Shown piece after piece: positions 28,691 through 39,748 of a stretch of DNA of 64,000 bases. The notes beneath the pieces are model-generated. The model searched no databases and was not told the origin of the DNA. It worked only from the letters and a program-made list of their open reading frames with translations. Within the stretch, counting starts at the first letter, position 1. Each line of letters starts with the position of its first letter. Location of the stretch: positions 186,001 through 250,000 of the forward strand of contig NZ_CP054056.1 in NCBI RefSeq assembly GCF_013283855.1, given 5' to 3'. The DNA comes from Aquiluna borgnonia. GTDB taxonomy: Bacteria; Actinomycetota; Actinomycetes; Actinomycetales; Microbacteriaceae. The translations under genes were made by a program, and so were the position numbers.

Positions 28691-29500
28691 CTAAAGTTGA
28701 AAGTCAACCGTTACGGGGGCATGATCGCTCCAGCGAGCGTCATAGCTCTCGGCCCGATCAATCCGATAATTCTGCCCTAGCTGGGCAAGCTTTGGCGAGG
28801 CTAGTTGGTAATCGATTCTCCAACCGGCATCCGTGTCAAACGCCTGACCCCTGAAAGACCACCAGGTGTAGGGGCCGGGGGTTTCAGGGTGCGCACTGCG
28901 ACCAAGGTCCACCCAGCCCTGGGCTGCGAAGTTATCAAAATAGGCGCGTTCCTGAGGCAAGAACCCGGCGTTTTTGAGGTTACCCTTCCAGTTCTTGATG
29001 TCTAGTTCGGTGTGGCCAACGTTCAAATCACCGACAATCAGAGCGAGCTCACGATTCTCAATCAACCACGCCATCCGCTCCTGCATAGCTTCCAAAAACT
29101 TGTATTTTTCAACCTGCTTGGGGGTTTCAACCTCGCCCGAGTGAACGTAAACGCTCACCACCGTAAGGAGCCCGGCAGCAGTTTCAAAGTCGGCCTCGAG
29201 CCAGCGACCGGCTGAGTCAAATTCTTCTGGTCCTAACTCGGTGCGGGTTTCTATCGCCTCAAACTTAGAGAGGATCGCTACGCCAGCTCGCCCCTTGGCG
29301 GTTGCCTCGTGGTTGTAGATGTGCCAGGCGGGCGCTACAGATAAAGGCCCATCGACCGCTAGCGCATCAAGCTCAGATCGCGGAGCACGCACTTCCTGCA
29401 GGCAAAGAATGTCGGGTTTTGCCTGACTGAGCCATGCCCCCATGCCGTTTTTTGCGGCAGCCCTGACACCGTTCACGTTTACCGTGGTGATGGTTTTCAT
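28691..29500 (-). CDS. xthA: Exodeoxyribonuclease III family AP endonuclease
   Basis: 269 residues of the exo III/APE1 fold, for abasic-site repair. Motifs: NVNGVRAA at the N-terminus, LCLQEVRAP with the metal-binding Glu, GDLNVGHTELD, WWSFRGQAF and the C-terminal WSDHAPVTVDF with the catalytic Asp-His. The ATG overlaps the Rieske gene stop by one base. Confidence 0.93.
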   Translation of the reverse strand: MKTITTVNVNGVRAAAKNGMGAWLSQAKPDILCLQEVRAPRSELDALAVDGPLSVAPAWHIYNHEATAKGRAGVAILSKFEAIETRTELGPEEFDSAGRWLEADFETAAGLLTVVSVYVHSGEVETPKQVEKYKFLEAMQERMAWLIENRELALIVGDLNVGHTELDIKNWKGNLKNAGFLPQERAYFDNFAAQGWVDLGRSAHPETPGPYTWWSFRGQAFDTDAGWRIDYQLASPKLAQLGQNYRIDRAESYDARWSDHAPVTVDFQL

Positions 29501-29925
29501 CAGAGGGTGATCCAGATTTCCTCACCGCGGATCTCAACGGGGATTCTCCCGAGCGCAGTTTTGGCCGGCCCGGCTAGCACCATTCCAGATTCAGAGTCAA
29601 ACCGGGCGCCGTGACAACCGCAGACAATTTCCGTCTCCTCAACCCCGTTTACGATGCAGCCGGAGTGAGTGCAGGTGGCACTGAAAGCCTTGAAGTTACC
29701 TTCGGTTGGCTGAGTCACCAAAACCGTGAGCATCTCATCCACCGGGAACTTGGTTCCCGAGCCAACCGGGACCTCATTGACCATCGCCAGCATGATTGCG
29801 CCGGAGGTGGCGGCCTGAGTCTCAGAGGCGACCGGAGTGGCGGTTTCCTCGGCCGCTGCGCAGCCTGCCAGGACCACGGTGCTGGCAGCTATTCCCCCGA
29901 GAGCCGCACGGCGAGTTAGGCTCAT
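29500..29925 (-). CDS. Tat-exported Rieske [2Fe-2S] lipoprotein
   Basis: 141 residues. The N-terminus LTRRAALGGIAAS is a twin-arginine signal and VLAGC a lipobox, so the protein is probably exported folded and lipid-anchored. The Rieske cluster motifs are CTHSGC and CGCHGARF, with both ligand pairs and both disulfide cysteines. It is too short for a bc1-complex QcrA and has no multi-helix anchor. It overlaps sdhB by 4 bases, suggesting an electron-transfer role near succinate dehydrogenase; its partner is unknown. Confidence 0.88.
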   Translation of the reverse strand: MSLTRRAALGGIAASTVVLAGCAAAEETATPVASETQAATSGAIMLAMVNEVPVGSGTKFPVDEMLTVLVTQPTEGNFKAFSATCTHSGCIVNGVEETEIVCGCHGARFDSESGMVLAGPAKTALGRIPVEIRGEEIWITL

Positions 29926-30655
29926 GGCTTTCCGCGCAGGATGGCCTGCTTGACCTCTGCGATGGCCTTCGTTACCTCAATACCTCTGGGGCAAGCCTCG
30001 GTGCAGTTGAAGGTGGTGCGGCAGCGCCAGACACCCTCTTTGTCGTTCAGGATGTCGATGCGAACCTGGGCGGCCTCATCACGTGAGTCAAAAATGAAGC
30101 GGTGAGCATTCACAATGGCGGCCGGGCCAAAGTACTGGCCATCAGTCCAGAAAACTGGGCAGCTGGTGGTGCAGGCCGCACAGAGAATGCACTTGGTGGT
30201 GTCGTCGTAGCGGGCGCGGTCCTCAGGGGACTGCAGGCGCTCCTTCTCGGGCTTGTCCGAGGCAATTAGGAATGGGTTGACATCCTTATAGGCCTGGTAG
30301 AAGGGGTTCATGTCCACGATCAAGTCTTTTTCAACCGGAAGGCCCTTGATTGGCTCAACGTAGATCGGCTGAGAGATGTCTAGATCCTTGATCAAGGTCT
30401 TGCAGGCTAGTCGGTTGCGACCGTTGATGCGCATGGCGTCCGATCCGCAGACGCCGTGGGCACAGGAGCGGCGGAAGGTTAGGGAACCGTCCTGCTCCCA
30501 CTTGATCTTGTGCAGGGCGTCCAGCACGCGGTCGGTGCCGAACATCTCGACGTCGTAGTCCACCCACTTCGGCTCGGAGTCAGTCTCCGGGTCAAATCGG
30601 CGAATCATCAGGGTTACCTGGAAAGAGGCAACCTCAGCTATCTTCTGCTCTGCCA

Positions 30656-30656
<1 letters not shown>
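29922..30656 (-). CDS. sdhB: Succinate dehydrogenase iron-sulfur subunit
   Basis: 244 residues. A plant-type [2Fe-2S] domain (RRSCAHGVCGSDAMRINGRNRLAC) is followed by the [4Fe-4S]/[3Fe-4S] domain with CILCAACTTSCPVF and FNCTEACPRGIEV. It passes electrons from SdhA to quinone. The start overlaps the sdhA stop by one base. Confidence 0.97.
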
Positions 30657-32419
<1,763 letters not shown>

Positions 32420-32429
32420 GATTTCCTAA

Positions 32430-32867
32430 CTAGTTTGCTGGGCAGAACGAAGGCAACAGCTCTGCAGCTGCACCAGCGGGGCAAGGGTCGAAGGTGAAGA
32501 TCACCAGGGTTCCTAGAACAATCAGAAGGGCACAAACAATCCACAGGGTGTAGTTCAATCCCACGCGGACCCTCTCCTTCTCGGTGTAGTCGTTGACGAT
32601 GGTGCGCATTCCGTTGGTTCCGTGAATCATGGCTAGCCACAGCATGGCCATATCCCAAACCTGCCAGAACGGATCTGCCCACTTTCCAGCTACGAATGCG
32701 AAGTCGATTGCCTTGATGCCATCACCCAAAACCAGGTTGACAATCAGGTGGGTAAAAATAAGGACGACCAGCAGCGGTCCGGAGACACGCATAAAGAGCC
32801 AGCCGTACTTCTCCCAGTTGGCAGCCTTGCGGCTTCTGGGCTGAACTGGAGTCTCGATAACTACCAC
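32430..32867 (-). CDS. sdhD: Succinate dehydrogenase membrane anchor subunit
   Basis: 145 residues, three membrane helices (about 25-48, 70-90, 105-125). HGTNGMRTIVNDYTEKER contains the haem/quinone-site His and Tyr expected in SdhD. The GTG start follows directly on the sdhC stop. Confidence 0.92.
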   Translation of the reverse strand: MVVIETPVQPRSRKAANWEKYGWLFMRVSGPLLVVLIFTHLIVNLVLGDGIKAIDFAFVAGKWADPFWQVWDMAMLWLAMIHGTNGMRTIVNDYTEKERVRVGLNYTLWIVCALLIVLGTLVIFTFDPCPAGAAAELLPSFCPAN

Positions 32868-33260
32868 TTAGTGACCTCCGAACACTCGAGCTAGGTGCAG
32901 GGGCGCAAAGCCAGCTACTGCGATAACGGTGATCGCCATTACTGCCCAGAACATTAGGTTTTGGTACTTGGTTCCCTTGGACCAGAAGTCCACGGCGATT
33001 ACTCGTAGGCCATTTAGACCGTGGAAGAGGATGCCTCCGACCAGGCCAAGCTCTGCGAGTCCAATGATCGGCGTCTTGTAGGACTCGATGACCACGTTGT
33101 AGGCCTCGGGGCTAACCCTGACCAGGGCGGTGTCCAACACGTGGACCAGAAGGAAAAAGAAAATTGCGACACCGGTGATGCGGTGCAAAACCCAGGACCA
33201 CATGCCCACCTTGCCGCGGTACAGGGTTCCTGCTGGCCGAGTTGCCAAGCTAGCCTCCAT
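32868..33260 (-). CDS. sdhC: Succinate dehydrogenase cytochrome b556 subunit
   Basis: 130 residues, three membrane helices. WVLHRITGVAIFFFLLVH holds the SdhC signature and FHGLNGLRVIAVDFW the haem-ligand region. First gene of the sdhC-sdhD-sdhA-sdhB-Rieske-xthA-trpS run, all genes touching or overlapping. Confidence 0.93.
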   Translation of the reverse strand: MEASLATRPAGTLYRGKVGMWSWVLHRITGVAIFFFLLVHVLDTALVRVSPEAYNVVIESYKTPIIGLAELGLVGGILFHGLNGLRVIAVDFWSKGTKYQNLMFWAVMAITVIAVAGFAPLHLARVFGGH

Positions 33261-33331
33261 GGATAGTTTCGGGATAGCTAAAGTCTAACCAACTTGACCC
33301 CGCGCACTTCCCCAAAAACCAGATAAACATC

Positions 33332-33337
33332 TAGGGT
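33332..33337 (+). promoter_or_regulatory. -10 box for leaderless manC transcript
   Basis: TAGGGT, seven bases (TTGAAGG) before the GTG start at 33345. GAAGG in the spacer is too close to the GTG to serve as a normal Shine-Dalgarno. Confidence 0.45.
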
Positions 33338-33344
33338 TTGAAGG

Positions 33345-34451
33345 GTGAAATCTGAAATTTCCGCTCTGGAGCGCTTTTACGCTGTTATCCCTGCCGGAGG
33401 CGTGGGCTCCAGGCTTTGGCCTCTTTCAAGAGCGAGCGCCCCAAAGTTTTTGCACGATCTGACCGGCAGTGGTCAGACTCTGCTCCAGGACACCTGGGAT
33501 CGGTTGCAGCCGATCTCCGCAGGTCGAACCATGGTTGTGACGGGAAACGTTCACGCCCATGCCGTGGAGCAGCAGCTTCCCGAACTCGATGATGCCAACA
33601 TCATTCTCGAACCCTCACCCCGGGATTCCACGGCAGCGATTGCTTTGGCGGCAGCGGTCTTGATGCGCCGGGAGCCCGAGGTAATCATCGGATCCTTTGC
33701 GGCCGACCACGTGATATTGGACACCGACCAGTTCTTGGCCACCGTCAAAGAGGCTGTCTCGGTGGCGGCATCCGGAAAAATCGTCACCATTGGACTTCGA
33801 CCAACCGAACCTTCGGTCGGATTCGGCTACATCCAAAAGGGTGATCCGCTGGATTACCCAAACGCCTGCGAAGTCTTGAAGTTTGTCGAGAAGCCAAACA
33901 TCAAATTGGCCAGGCAATACGTCGAGTCCGGAGACTATTTCTGGAATGCCGGAATGTTCATAGCCCCGGCCAAGCTGCTGCTTGAGGTGTTGCAAAGAAC
34001 CGAACCCGAGCTACACGCTGCAATCGACAAAATTGCGCAGGCTTGGGACACGCCAAGCCGGGAGGCAGTCCTCAAAGCCAACTGGCCAAAACTCAAGCGC
34101 ATTGCAATTGACTACTCAATTGCCGAACCTGCTGCCGAGCAGGGACTGGTTGCAGTTGTCCCGGCCGAGTTTGAGTGGCACGACGTTGGAGACTTTGCAT
34201 CAATCGCCGAACTTCAATCCCAGGGACGCAAGGGAAACCTTGCAGTGCTGGGTTCTGCCAGAGTGCTCTCCGATTCATCCTCTGGCATTTTGATCTCAGA
34301 TACCGACCGACTTGTTGCGTTGATTGGCCTCGAGGATGTAATCGTGGTTGATACTCCAGACGCCCTTCTCATCACGACCAAAGAGCATGCTCAAAAAGTA
34401 AAGTCACTCGTCGATGTCTTGAAACAGAGCGGTCACTCAGAGCTTTTATAA
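33345..34451 (+). CDS. manC: Mannose-1-phosphate guanylyltransferase
   Basis: 368 residues, nucleotidyltransferase domain only, without the isomerase domain of long ManC proteins. The signature AVIPAGGVGSRLWPLSR sits at residues 13-29, with PKFLHDL, the EPSPRDSTAAIALAA loop, GFGYIQKG and FVEKPN. It makes GDP-mannose for glycans and mannolipids; the phosphomannomutase-family gene at 43880 could supply the substrate. GTG start. Confidence 0.92.
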   Translation: MKSEISALERFYAVIPAGGVGSRLWPLSRASAPKFLHDLTGSGQTLLQDTWDRLQPISAGRTMVVTGNVHAHAVEQQLPELDDANIILEPSPRDSTAAIALAAAVLMRREPEVIIGSFAADHVILDTDQFLATVKEAVSVAASGKIVTIGLRPTEPSVGFGYIQKGDPLDYPNACEVLKFVEKPNIKLARQYVESGDYFWNAGMFIAPAKLLLEVLQRTEPELHAAIDKIAQAWDTPSREAVLKANWPKLKRIAIDYSIAEPAAEQGLVAVVPAEFEWHDVGDFASIAELQSQGRKGNLAVLGSARVLSDSSSGILISDTDRLVALIGLEDVIVVDTPDALLITTKEHAQKVKSLVDVLKQSGHSELL

Positions 34452-34491
34452 CAGTTGTTTCAAACCCGTAAATCTTGGCGTTTACCTCGCG

Positions 34492-34517
34492 TTTGCGCGC
34501 AAATAGCGGAGTAGAGT
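34492..34517 (+). promoter_or_regulatory. Nucleoside operon promoter with palindromic operator
   Basis: TTTGCGCGCAAA (34492-34503) is a perfect 12-base palindrome with a central CG, the form bound by LacI-family repressors. It lies eight bases before TAGAGT (34512-34517), a likely -10 box, so a bound repressor would block polymerase. Downstream a small hairpin GGTGC-CTGAGA-GCACC precedes the AGGAGG ribosome site. Confidence 0.5.
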
Positions 34518-34568
34518 GATGGGCGAACCGGTGCCTGAGAGCACCAAATTCCAAATCAGGAGGAAACC

Positions 34569-35660
34569 TTGAAACTAAAGAATGCATCAGCCGCATTCGC
34601 CCTGCTAGGCGCCTCGGCTCTAGTGCTATCTGGTTGCGCCGCTGCACCAGAGGCAGAGCCAACCGCGACCGAGTCTGAGACCGCAACCGAGGAAGCAGCG
34701 CCAAGCGTTGACTACCTAGCCTGTGCAGTTTCCGACGAGGGTAGCTGGAACGACAAGTCATTCAACGAGTCTGTTTACGACGGTCTGCTAAAGGCCGAGG
34801 CAGAGCTCGGTGTTCAGATTGCCGAAGCAGAGTCCAACTCTGCCGAGGACTTCGCACCAAACCTTCAGGCCATGGTTGACCAGGCCTGTGACATCACCTT
34901 CGCAGTTGGCTTCAACTTGGTTGCCGATGTCAACGCTGCAGCGGCAGCTAACCCAGAGACCCAGTTCGTAACCATTGACGGTTGGAGCGAGGGTAACGCC
35001 AACCTAAAGCCAGTTGGTTACGCAATGAACCAGTCCAGCTACCTTGCTGGCTACCTGGCAGCTGCCTACTCCACCACCAAGGTCGTTGGTACCTACGGTG
35101 GAATGCAGATCGACGCAGTTACTGACTTCATGAACGGCTTCTACTACGGAGCTATGGCATGGGGTGCAGAGAACGGCGCCGAGGTCAAGGTTGTAGGTTG
35201 GGACCCAGCCGCAGCCACCGGTCAGTTCATCGGTGACTTCACTCCAAACTCCGGAACCTCCAAGTCGATTGCTGCAGCCCTGATCAACGACGGCGCTGAC
35301 GTGATCTTCCCAGTTGGTGGAGACCAGTTCGGTGCAGTTTCTCAGGCAATCGAGGAAGCTGGCATCGCCGGTGTCATGATCGGTGTTGACAAGGACGTAG
35401 CCCTAACCTCCCCAGAGTACGCACCATACGTGCTGACCTCTGCTGAGAAGCGCATGACCAACGCTGTTTACGACATCGTGGCTGAGCTCTCCGCTGGTGG
35501 CGAGTTCTCAGGCGACGCATACCTCGGCACCTTGGCAAACGGTGGAACCGGACTATCTCCGTTCTACGAGTTCGACTCCAAGATTGATGACGCAACCAAG
35601 GCACGTCTAGCAGAGCTAGAGGCCGGCATCATCGCGGGTGAGATCGACCCACTGAGCTAG
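34569..35660 (+). CDS. BMP-family nucleoside-binding lipoprotein
   Basis: 363 residues. Signal peptide with lipobox VLSGC (Cys23), then a Thr/Glu/Ala linker and a periplasmic-binding-protein fold of the PnrA/BmpA family (DEGSWNDKSFNESVYDGL, GFNLVADVNAAAAANPETQFVTIDG, GGDQFGAVSQAIEEAG). Relatives bind purine and pyrimidine nucleosides. TTG start with AGGAGG five bases upstream. Its transcript is followed by a strong hairpin that should give it higher expression than the transporter genes behind it. Codon choice (CTA, CCA, GTT) is uniform, as in highly expressed genes. Confidence 0.93.
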   Translation: MKLKNASAAFALLGASALVLSGCAAAPEAEPTATESETATEEAAPSVDYLACAVSDEGSWNDKSFNESVYDGLLKAEAELGVQIAEAESNSAEDFAPNLQAMVDQACDITFAVGFNLVADVNAAAAANPETQFVTIDGWSEGNANLKPVGYAMNQSSYLAGYLAAAYSTTKVVGTYGGMQIDAVTDFMNGFYYGAMAWGAENGAEVKVVGWDPAAATGQFIGDFTPNSGTSKSIAAALINDGADVIFPVGGDQFGAVSQAIEEAGIAGVMIGVDKDVALTSPEYAPYVLTSAEKRMTNAVYDIVAELSAGGEFSGDAYLGTLANGGTGLSPFYEFDSKIDDATKARLAELEAGIIAGEIDPLS

Positions 35661-35677
35661 TCTGAAAAAATAGTTGG

Positions 35678-35709
35678 GGGCCGCAGAGGAATCTGCGGCC
35701 CTTACTATT
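35678..35709 (+). terminator. Intercistronic hairpin / partial terminator
   Basis: Perfect 10-bp stem GGGCCGCAGA / TCTGCGGCCC (35678-35687, 35692-35701) with a GGAA tetraloop, followed by TTACTATTT. Placed between the binding protein and the ATPase gene, it probably stops part of transcription and protects the upstream mRNA end. Confidence 0.75.
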
Positions 35710-35745
35710 TGGCAGAATAGAACCTGGCACGAAGGAGTGCGTAGA

Positions 35746-37254
35746 TTGAAATTAGAACTTCGAGGCATCACCAAACGCTTCGGCCAGTTGGTTGCCAATG
35801 ACCATATTGACTTGACCGTCAACCCCGGTGAGATTCACGCGCTGCTGGGAGAGAACGGTGCGGGTAAGTCGACCCTGATGAACGTGCTCTACGGCCTTTA
35901 CACCGCAGACGAGGGTCAGATTCTGCTGGATGACAAGGTTCAAAAATTCTCCGGTCCCGGCGATGCGATGGCCGCGGGCATCGGCATGGTCCACCAGCAC
36001 TTCATGCTCATTCCCGTCTTCACGGTTGCCGAGAATGTCGCCCTTGGAAATGAGCCGACCTCGGCTCTGGGAACTCTAAATCTTGCAAAGGCCCGCGCTC
36101 GGGTCATCGAAATCTCCGACCGATTCGGATTCAACGTAGATCCCGATGCCCTGGTTGAAGATCTGCCGGTCGGTGTTCAGCAGCGAGTTGAAATCATTAA
36201 GGCGCTTTCAAGAGACGCCAAAGTTTTAGTCCTCGACGAGCCAACTGCAGTGCTTACTCCGCAGGAGACCGATGAGCTCATGGCGATTATGCGCCAGCTG
36301 GCAAAGAGCGGAACCTCGATTGTTTTTATCACCCACAAGCTTCGTGAAGTAAAGGAAGTTGCCGACCGCATTACCGTTATCCGGTTAGGAAAAGTTGTCG
36401 GAAGTGCTTCTCCCGAGGATTCCACCTCAGAGCTGGCCTCAATGATGGTTGGGCGCGAAGTCGACCTAACCGTTTCGAAGAAATCGGCCGAACCAGGGGC
36501 CGAAGTCATTCGACTGGAAAACATCAATGTCCTCGACGATCGCAACCAGCGAGCTGTCAGGGGAGTGAGCCTCAAGGTTCACGCCGGGGAAATTCTGGCC
36601 ATTGCCGGAGTGCAGGGCAACGGTCAAACCGAACTGGCCGAGGCACTGCTTGGGCTCAGGCCGGTAATGCGCGGCATGGGCGCTATCGCAATCAAGGATC
36701 AGTACCTCAAGGCCCAGCCAAGCGTCCGCGAGGTGCTTGAAATGGGTGTCGGTTTCATCCCTGAGGACCGCAAGAAGGACGGACTGGTTTCGGAGTTTTC
36801 GGTCGCTGAAAACCTAATGCTGGATGCCTCCTACAAGTCCGAATTCACCAAGGGCCTCAGTATCAATTTCTCCGCTCGCAAGCGAATTGCGAAGGATCTG
36901 ATCTCCCGTTTTGACGTCCGCACCCCCTCGGCTGAGGCTCTGGCGGGAAAGCTCTCCGGAGGAAATCAGCAAAAGGTCGTGGTCGCTAGGGAGCTTTACA
37001 GGAATGTTGATCTGCTGATTGCCTCGCAGCCCACCCGAGGGGTGGATGTGGGTTCGATTGAGTTCATCCACGAGCAAATAGTCGCTGAGCGCGATGCCGG
37101 CAAGGCTGTGATTCTAATTTCCACCGAGCTGGATGAAGTTTTGGCATTGGCTGACCGAATTGCTGTGATGTATCGAGGGGAAATAGTTGGAATTGTTCCC
37201 CCCACCACCTCTAGGGAGCAGCTGGGCAAGATGATGGCTGGAGTAAGCGCATGA
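35746..37254 (+). CDS. Nucleoside ABC transporter, duplicated ATPase
   Basis: 502 residues with two ATPase domains of the RbsA/MglA type. First domain: GENGAGKST, Walker B VLVLDEPTAVL, VFITHKL. Second domain: VQGNGQTEL in place of Walker A, signature LSGGNQQK, and ASQPTRGVDVGS in place of the Walker B/D-loop, as is usual for this family. The start is TTG 35746 with GAAGGAG eight bases upstream; a longer frame from 35674 would include the terminator hairpin. Energises the two permeases that follow. Confidence 0.93.
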   Translation: MKLELRGITKRFGQLVANDHIDLTVNPGEIHALLGENGAGKSTLMNVLYGLYTADEGQILLDDKVQKFSGPGDAMAAGIGMVHQHFMLIPVFTVAENVALGNEPTSALGTLNLAKARARVIEISDRFGFNVDPDALVEDLPVGVQQRVEIIKALSRDAKVLVLDEPTAVLTPQETDELMAIMRQLAKSGTSIVFITHKLREVKEVADRITVIRLGKVVGSASPEDSTSELASMMVGREVDLTVSKKSAEPGAEVIRLENINVLDDRNQRAVRGVSLKVHAGEILAIAGVQGNGQTELAEALLGLRPVMRGMGAIAIKDQYLKAQPSVREVLEMGVGFIPEDRKKDGLVSEFSVAENLMLDASYKSEFTKGLSINFSARKRIAKDLISRFDVRTPSAEALAGKLSGGNQQKVVVARELYRNVDLLIASQPTRGVDVGSIEFIHEQIVAERDAGKAVILISTELDEVLALADRIAVMYRGEIVGIVPPTTSREQLGKMMAGVSA

Positions 37255-38483
37255 GTAACAACTCTCAAAACGAAGAACGACTCTCCCAGGCCGTGAAAGA
37301 AATCTTGGCCGGTGGTTTTACCAGGACTCTGCTCTCGGTGATTCTCGGATTCCTGGTGGGCGCCCTATTCATGATCGGTTCCAATAAGGAGTTCCTCGAG
37401 GGGCTGGGCTATTTCTTCTCTCGCCCCACAGACTCGCTTGGAGCGGCCTGGACCGTGGTCAGCGAGGGTTATGGCGCGCTGTTCCGTGGCGCAATTTTCA
37501 ACGCTGAGGCCGAAACCTTTGAAAAGGCAATTCGTCCGCTAACTGAGACGCTGCGCCTGGGCGCACCACTGGTTGCCGCAGGACTGGGAATCGGCCTGAC
37601 ATTCAGGGTTGGCCTATTCAACATCGGCGGCACCGGCCAGTTGATTTTTGGCATGATTTTTGCCACCTGGGTCGCCACTCGCATTGAACTTCCCTTTGTC
37701 ATTCACACCCTGGTGGCGCTAGTAGCTGGAATCTTGGGAGCTGCCCTGCTGGGAGCCCTGGTCGGCTTCCTAAAGGCCCGAACCGGAGCCCACGAGGTCA
37801 TCCTGACCATCATGCTCAACTACATCGCGCTGTATTTCTTCACCTTCTTGATGAGGGACCCAGCCCTACTGCAGGAGGAGAGGGCAACCGGAAACCCCAA
37901 GGCTGATCCAGCTGCTGAAACGGCTCAGTTCCCAGCACTATTTGGGGATCAGTTCTCGCTGCACTGGGGCCTGATAATTTCCTTGGCCGCGGTGATCCTC
38001 TACTGGTGGTTGATGGAGCGTTCCACGATTGGCTACCGCTTGAGAATGGTGGGATACAACCCGGATGCCGCTAAAACCGCAGGTATCAATGTCAATCGCA
38101 CCTACGTTCTAGCCATGGGTCTTTCGGCTGCATTCGTCGGCGTTGCAGCCGCGAACCAAGCCCTTGGCTCGGCCATCGGTGTCACCCCATCGACCCACGC
38201 AAACATTGGTTTTGACGCCATAACCGTGGCGCTTCTCGGTGGTAGTTCAGCACCTGGAATTCTGCTCGCCGGCATGCTTTTCGGGGCCTTCAAGGCCGGG
38301 GCACCAGCAATGCAGGTGATTGGAATCTCGCCAGAGGTTTTGGGAATCGTGCAGGGGGCGATCGTGCTGTTCATTGCCGCTCCTCCGCTGATTCGGGCAA
38401 TCTTTGGGCTGCCAAAACCTCAAAATACCAACGCGCTCGGGGCGATCCGAGATCGAATCTTTGCCAAGGGAGGTGCCAAGTGA
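37251..38483 (+). CDS. Nucleoside ABC transporter permease 1
   Basis: 410 residues, about ten membrane segments; BPD_transp_2 family, similar in layout to B. subtilis YufP/NupP. Family marker TGAHEVILTIMLNYIALYF and the cytoplasmic loop YNPDAAKTAGINVNRTYVLAMGLSAAFVGVA are visible. ATG overlaps the ATPase stop by four bases. Pairs with the next gene to form the channel. Confidence 0.92.
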   Translation: MSNNSQNEERLSQAVKEILAGGFTRTLLSVILGFLVGALFMIGSNKEFLEGLGYFFSRPTDSLGAAWTVVSEGYGALFRGAIFNAEAETFEKAIRPLTETLRLGAPLVAAGLGIGLTFRVGLFNIGGTGQLIFGMIFATWVATRIELPFVIHTLVALVAGILGAALLGALVGFLKARTGAHEVILTIMLNYIALYFFTFLMRDPALLQEERATGNPKADPAAETAQFPALFGDQFSLHWGLIISLAAVILYWWLMERSTIGYRLRMVGYNPDAAKTAGINVNRTYVLAMGLSAAFVGVAAANQALGSAIGVTPSTHANIGFDAITVALLGGSSAPGILLAGMLFGAFKAGAPAMQVIGISPEVLGIVQGAIVLFIAAPPLIRAIFGLPKPQNTNALGAIRDRIFAKGGAK

Positions 38484-39745
38484 TGCTCAAGGCTCTCGAG
38501 GGTATTTCTAAGGACGAGCGAGTCGGCTTCAAGGCCCCCGGCATCATGGGGGCGCTTGGTCTTCTAGTCCTTTACTTCTTCGGCATCGCAGGTCGCGAGG
38601 GTGAGGCGAGTTTCGAACTCTCGCGCAAGCAGGATTTAGTGCAAATCCCAGCGCTCCCAATCGAATCGGCAACCCTGGGTTTGATCTCTGGCATTTTGAT
38701 GCTGCTGATCGCTGGATTTGCTCTGTATCGCTCAGCTCAAAATCAGCCCACACCGCTTTGGATATCAACCAGCTTCGGCTTCATTGGAGTTGTGGCGCTG
38801 CTGGGTTGGCTGGCAGCTGGCAACACCGTTCCTGTGGTGTTCATTGCCGGCACAGCCCTGGTCTTGGCTGTTCCAATCATGCTGGGCGCCATGGCCGGTG
38901 TGATGAGTGAGCGCAGTGGAATCACCAACATCGCCATTGAGGGCCAGCTGCTGACAGGAGCCTTCATGGCCGCCGTGGTGACCTCGCTGACAGACAGCTT
39001 TACCCTGGGTATCTTGTCGGCAATGTTTACCGCAGCGCTGATGAGCATGGTGCTGGCGGTCTTTGCCATCAAGTTCCTAGCTCAGCAAATCATCGTCGGT
39101 GTTGTTCTGAACGTTCTGGTGATCGGTATCACCAACTTCCTGTATCAGCAGTGGTTGACCGAAGACGGGGAGAACGTTAACTTCCCTGGCACCCTCGATA
39201 TCGTCAAGATTCCGCTGCTGAGCGATATTCCGGTGCTCGGCCCCGTGTTTTTCGAGAACCGCATCACGGTATTCGTGGCCCTGCTGATTGTCCCTGCCCT
39301 TTGGTTCGTGCTCTTCAAGACCAGGCTCGGGCTGCGAGCCAGAGCGGTCGGCGAACACCCGTTGGCTGCTGACACCGTAGGTATCAATGTGTCGCGCACT
39401 CGGTTCTGGTGGGTCACCATTGGCGGCGCCATCGCTGGCTTTGGCGGTGCGGCCCTCACGGTCGGAAACGCCGGTGCATTCGGGCGAGAGATGTCTGGAG
39501 GCTTTGGATTCATTGCTTTGGCAGTGGTTATCCTGGGTCGCTGGCACCCCATCTCGGCCGCTCTTGCGGCGCTGCTGTTTGGCTTCTCAATCATCCTCAG
39601 GGTTTGGGCCAACCAGGTCAGTCCTGGTATTCCAACCGACTTCATCACCATGGTTCCCTACATCGTCACCATCATCGCGGTGGTCGGTTTTGTTGGTCAA
39701 TCCAGACCTCCAAAATCCCTCGCCATTCCTTACGTGAAGGGGTAG
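38480..39745 (+). CDS. Nucleoside ABC transporter permease 2
   Basis: 421 residues, about ten membrane segments, YufQ/NupQ-like. MLGAMAGVMSERSGITNIAIEGQLLTGAF and VGEHPLAADTVGINVSRTRFWWV are the conserved pieces. Starts at GTG 38480 or ATG 38483, overlapping the previous stop. Completes the nucleoside importer; the salvage enzymes follow after three bases. Confidence 0.92.
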   Translation: MMLKALEGISKDERVGFKAPGIMGALGLLVLYFFGIAGREGEASFELSRKQDLVQIPALPIESATLGLISGILMLLIAGFALYRSAQNQPTPLWISTSFGFIGVVALLGWLAAGNTVPVVFIAGTALVLAVPIMLGAMAGVMSERSGITNIAIEGQLLTGAFMAAVVTSLTDSFTLGILSAMFTAALMSMVLAVFAIKFLAQQIIVGVVLNVLVIGITNFLYQQWLTEDGENVNFPGTLDIVKIPLLSDIPVLGPVFFENRITVFVALLIVPALWFVLFKTRLGLRARAVGEHPLAADTVGINVSRTRFWWVTIGGAIAGFGGAALTVGNAGAFGREMSGGFGFIALAVVILGRWHPISAALAALLFGFSIILRVWANQVSPGIPTDFITMVPYIVTIIAVVGFVGQSRPPKSLAIPYVKG

Positions 39746-39748
39746 CCG

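Noticed and set aside
35674-35745. 24-residue N-terminal extension of the nucleoside ATPase
   Set aside because: It encodes the intercistronic hairpin; TTG 35746 has a proper ribosome site.
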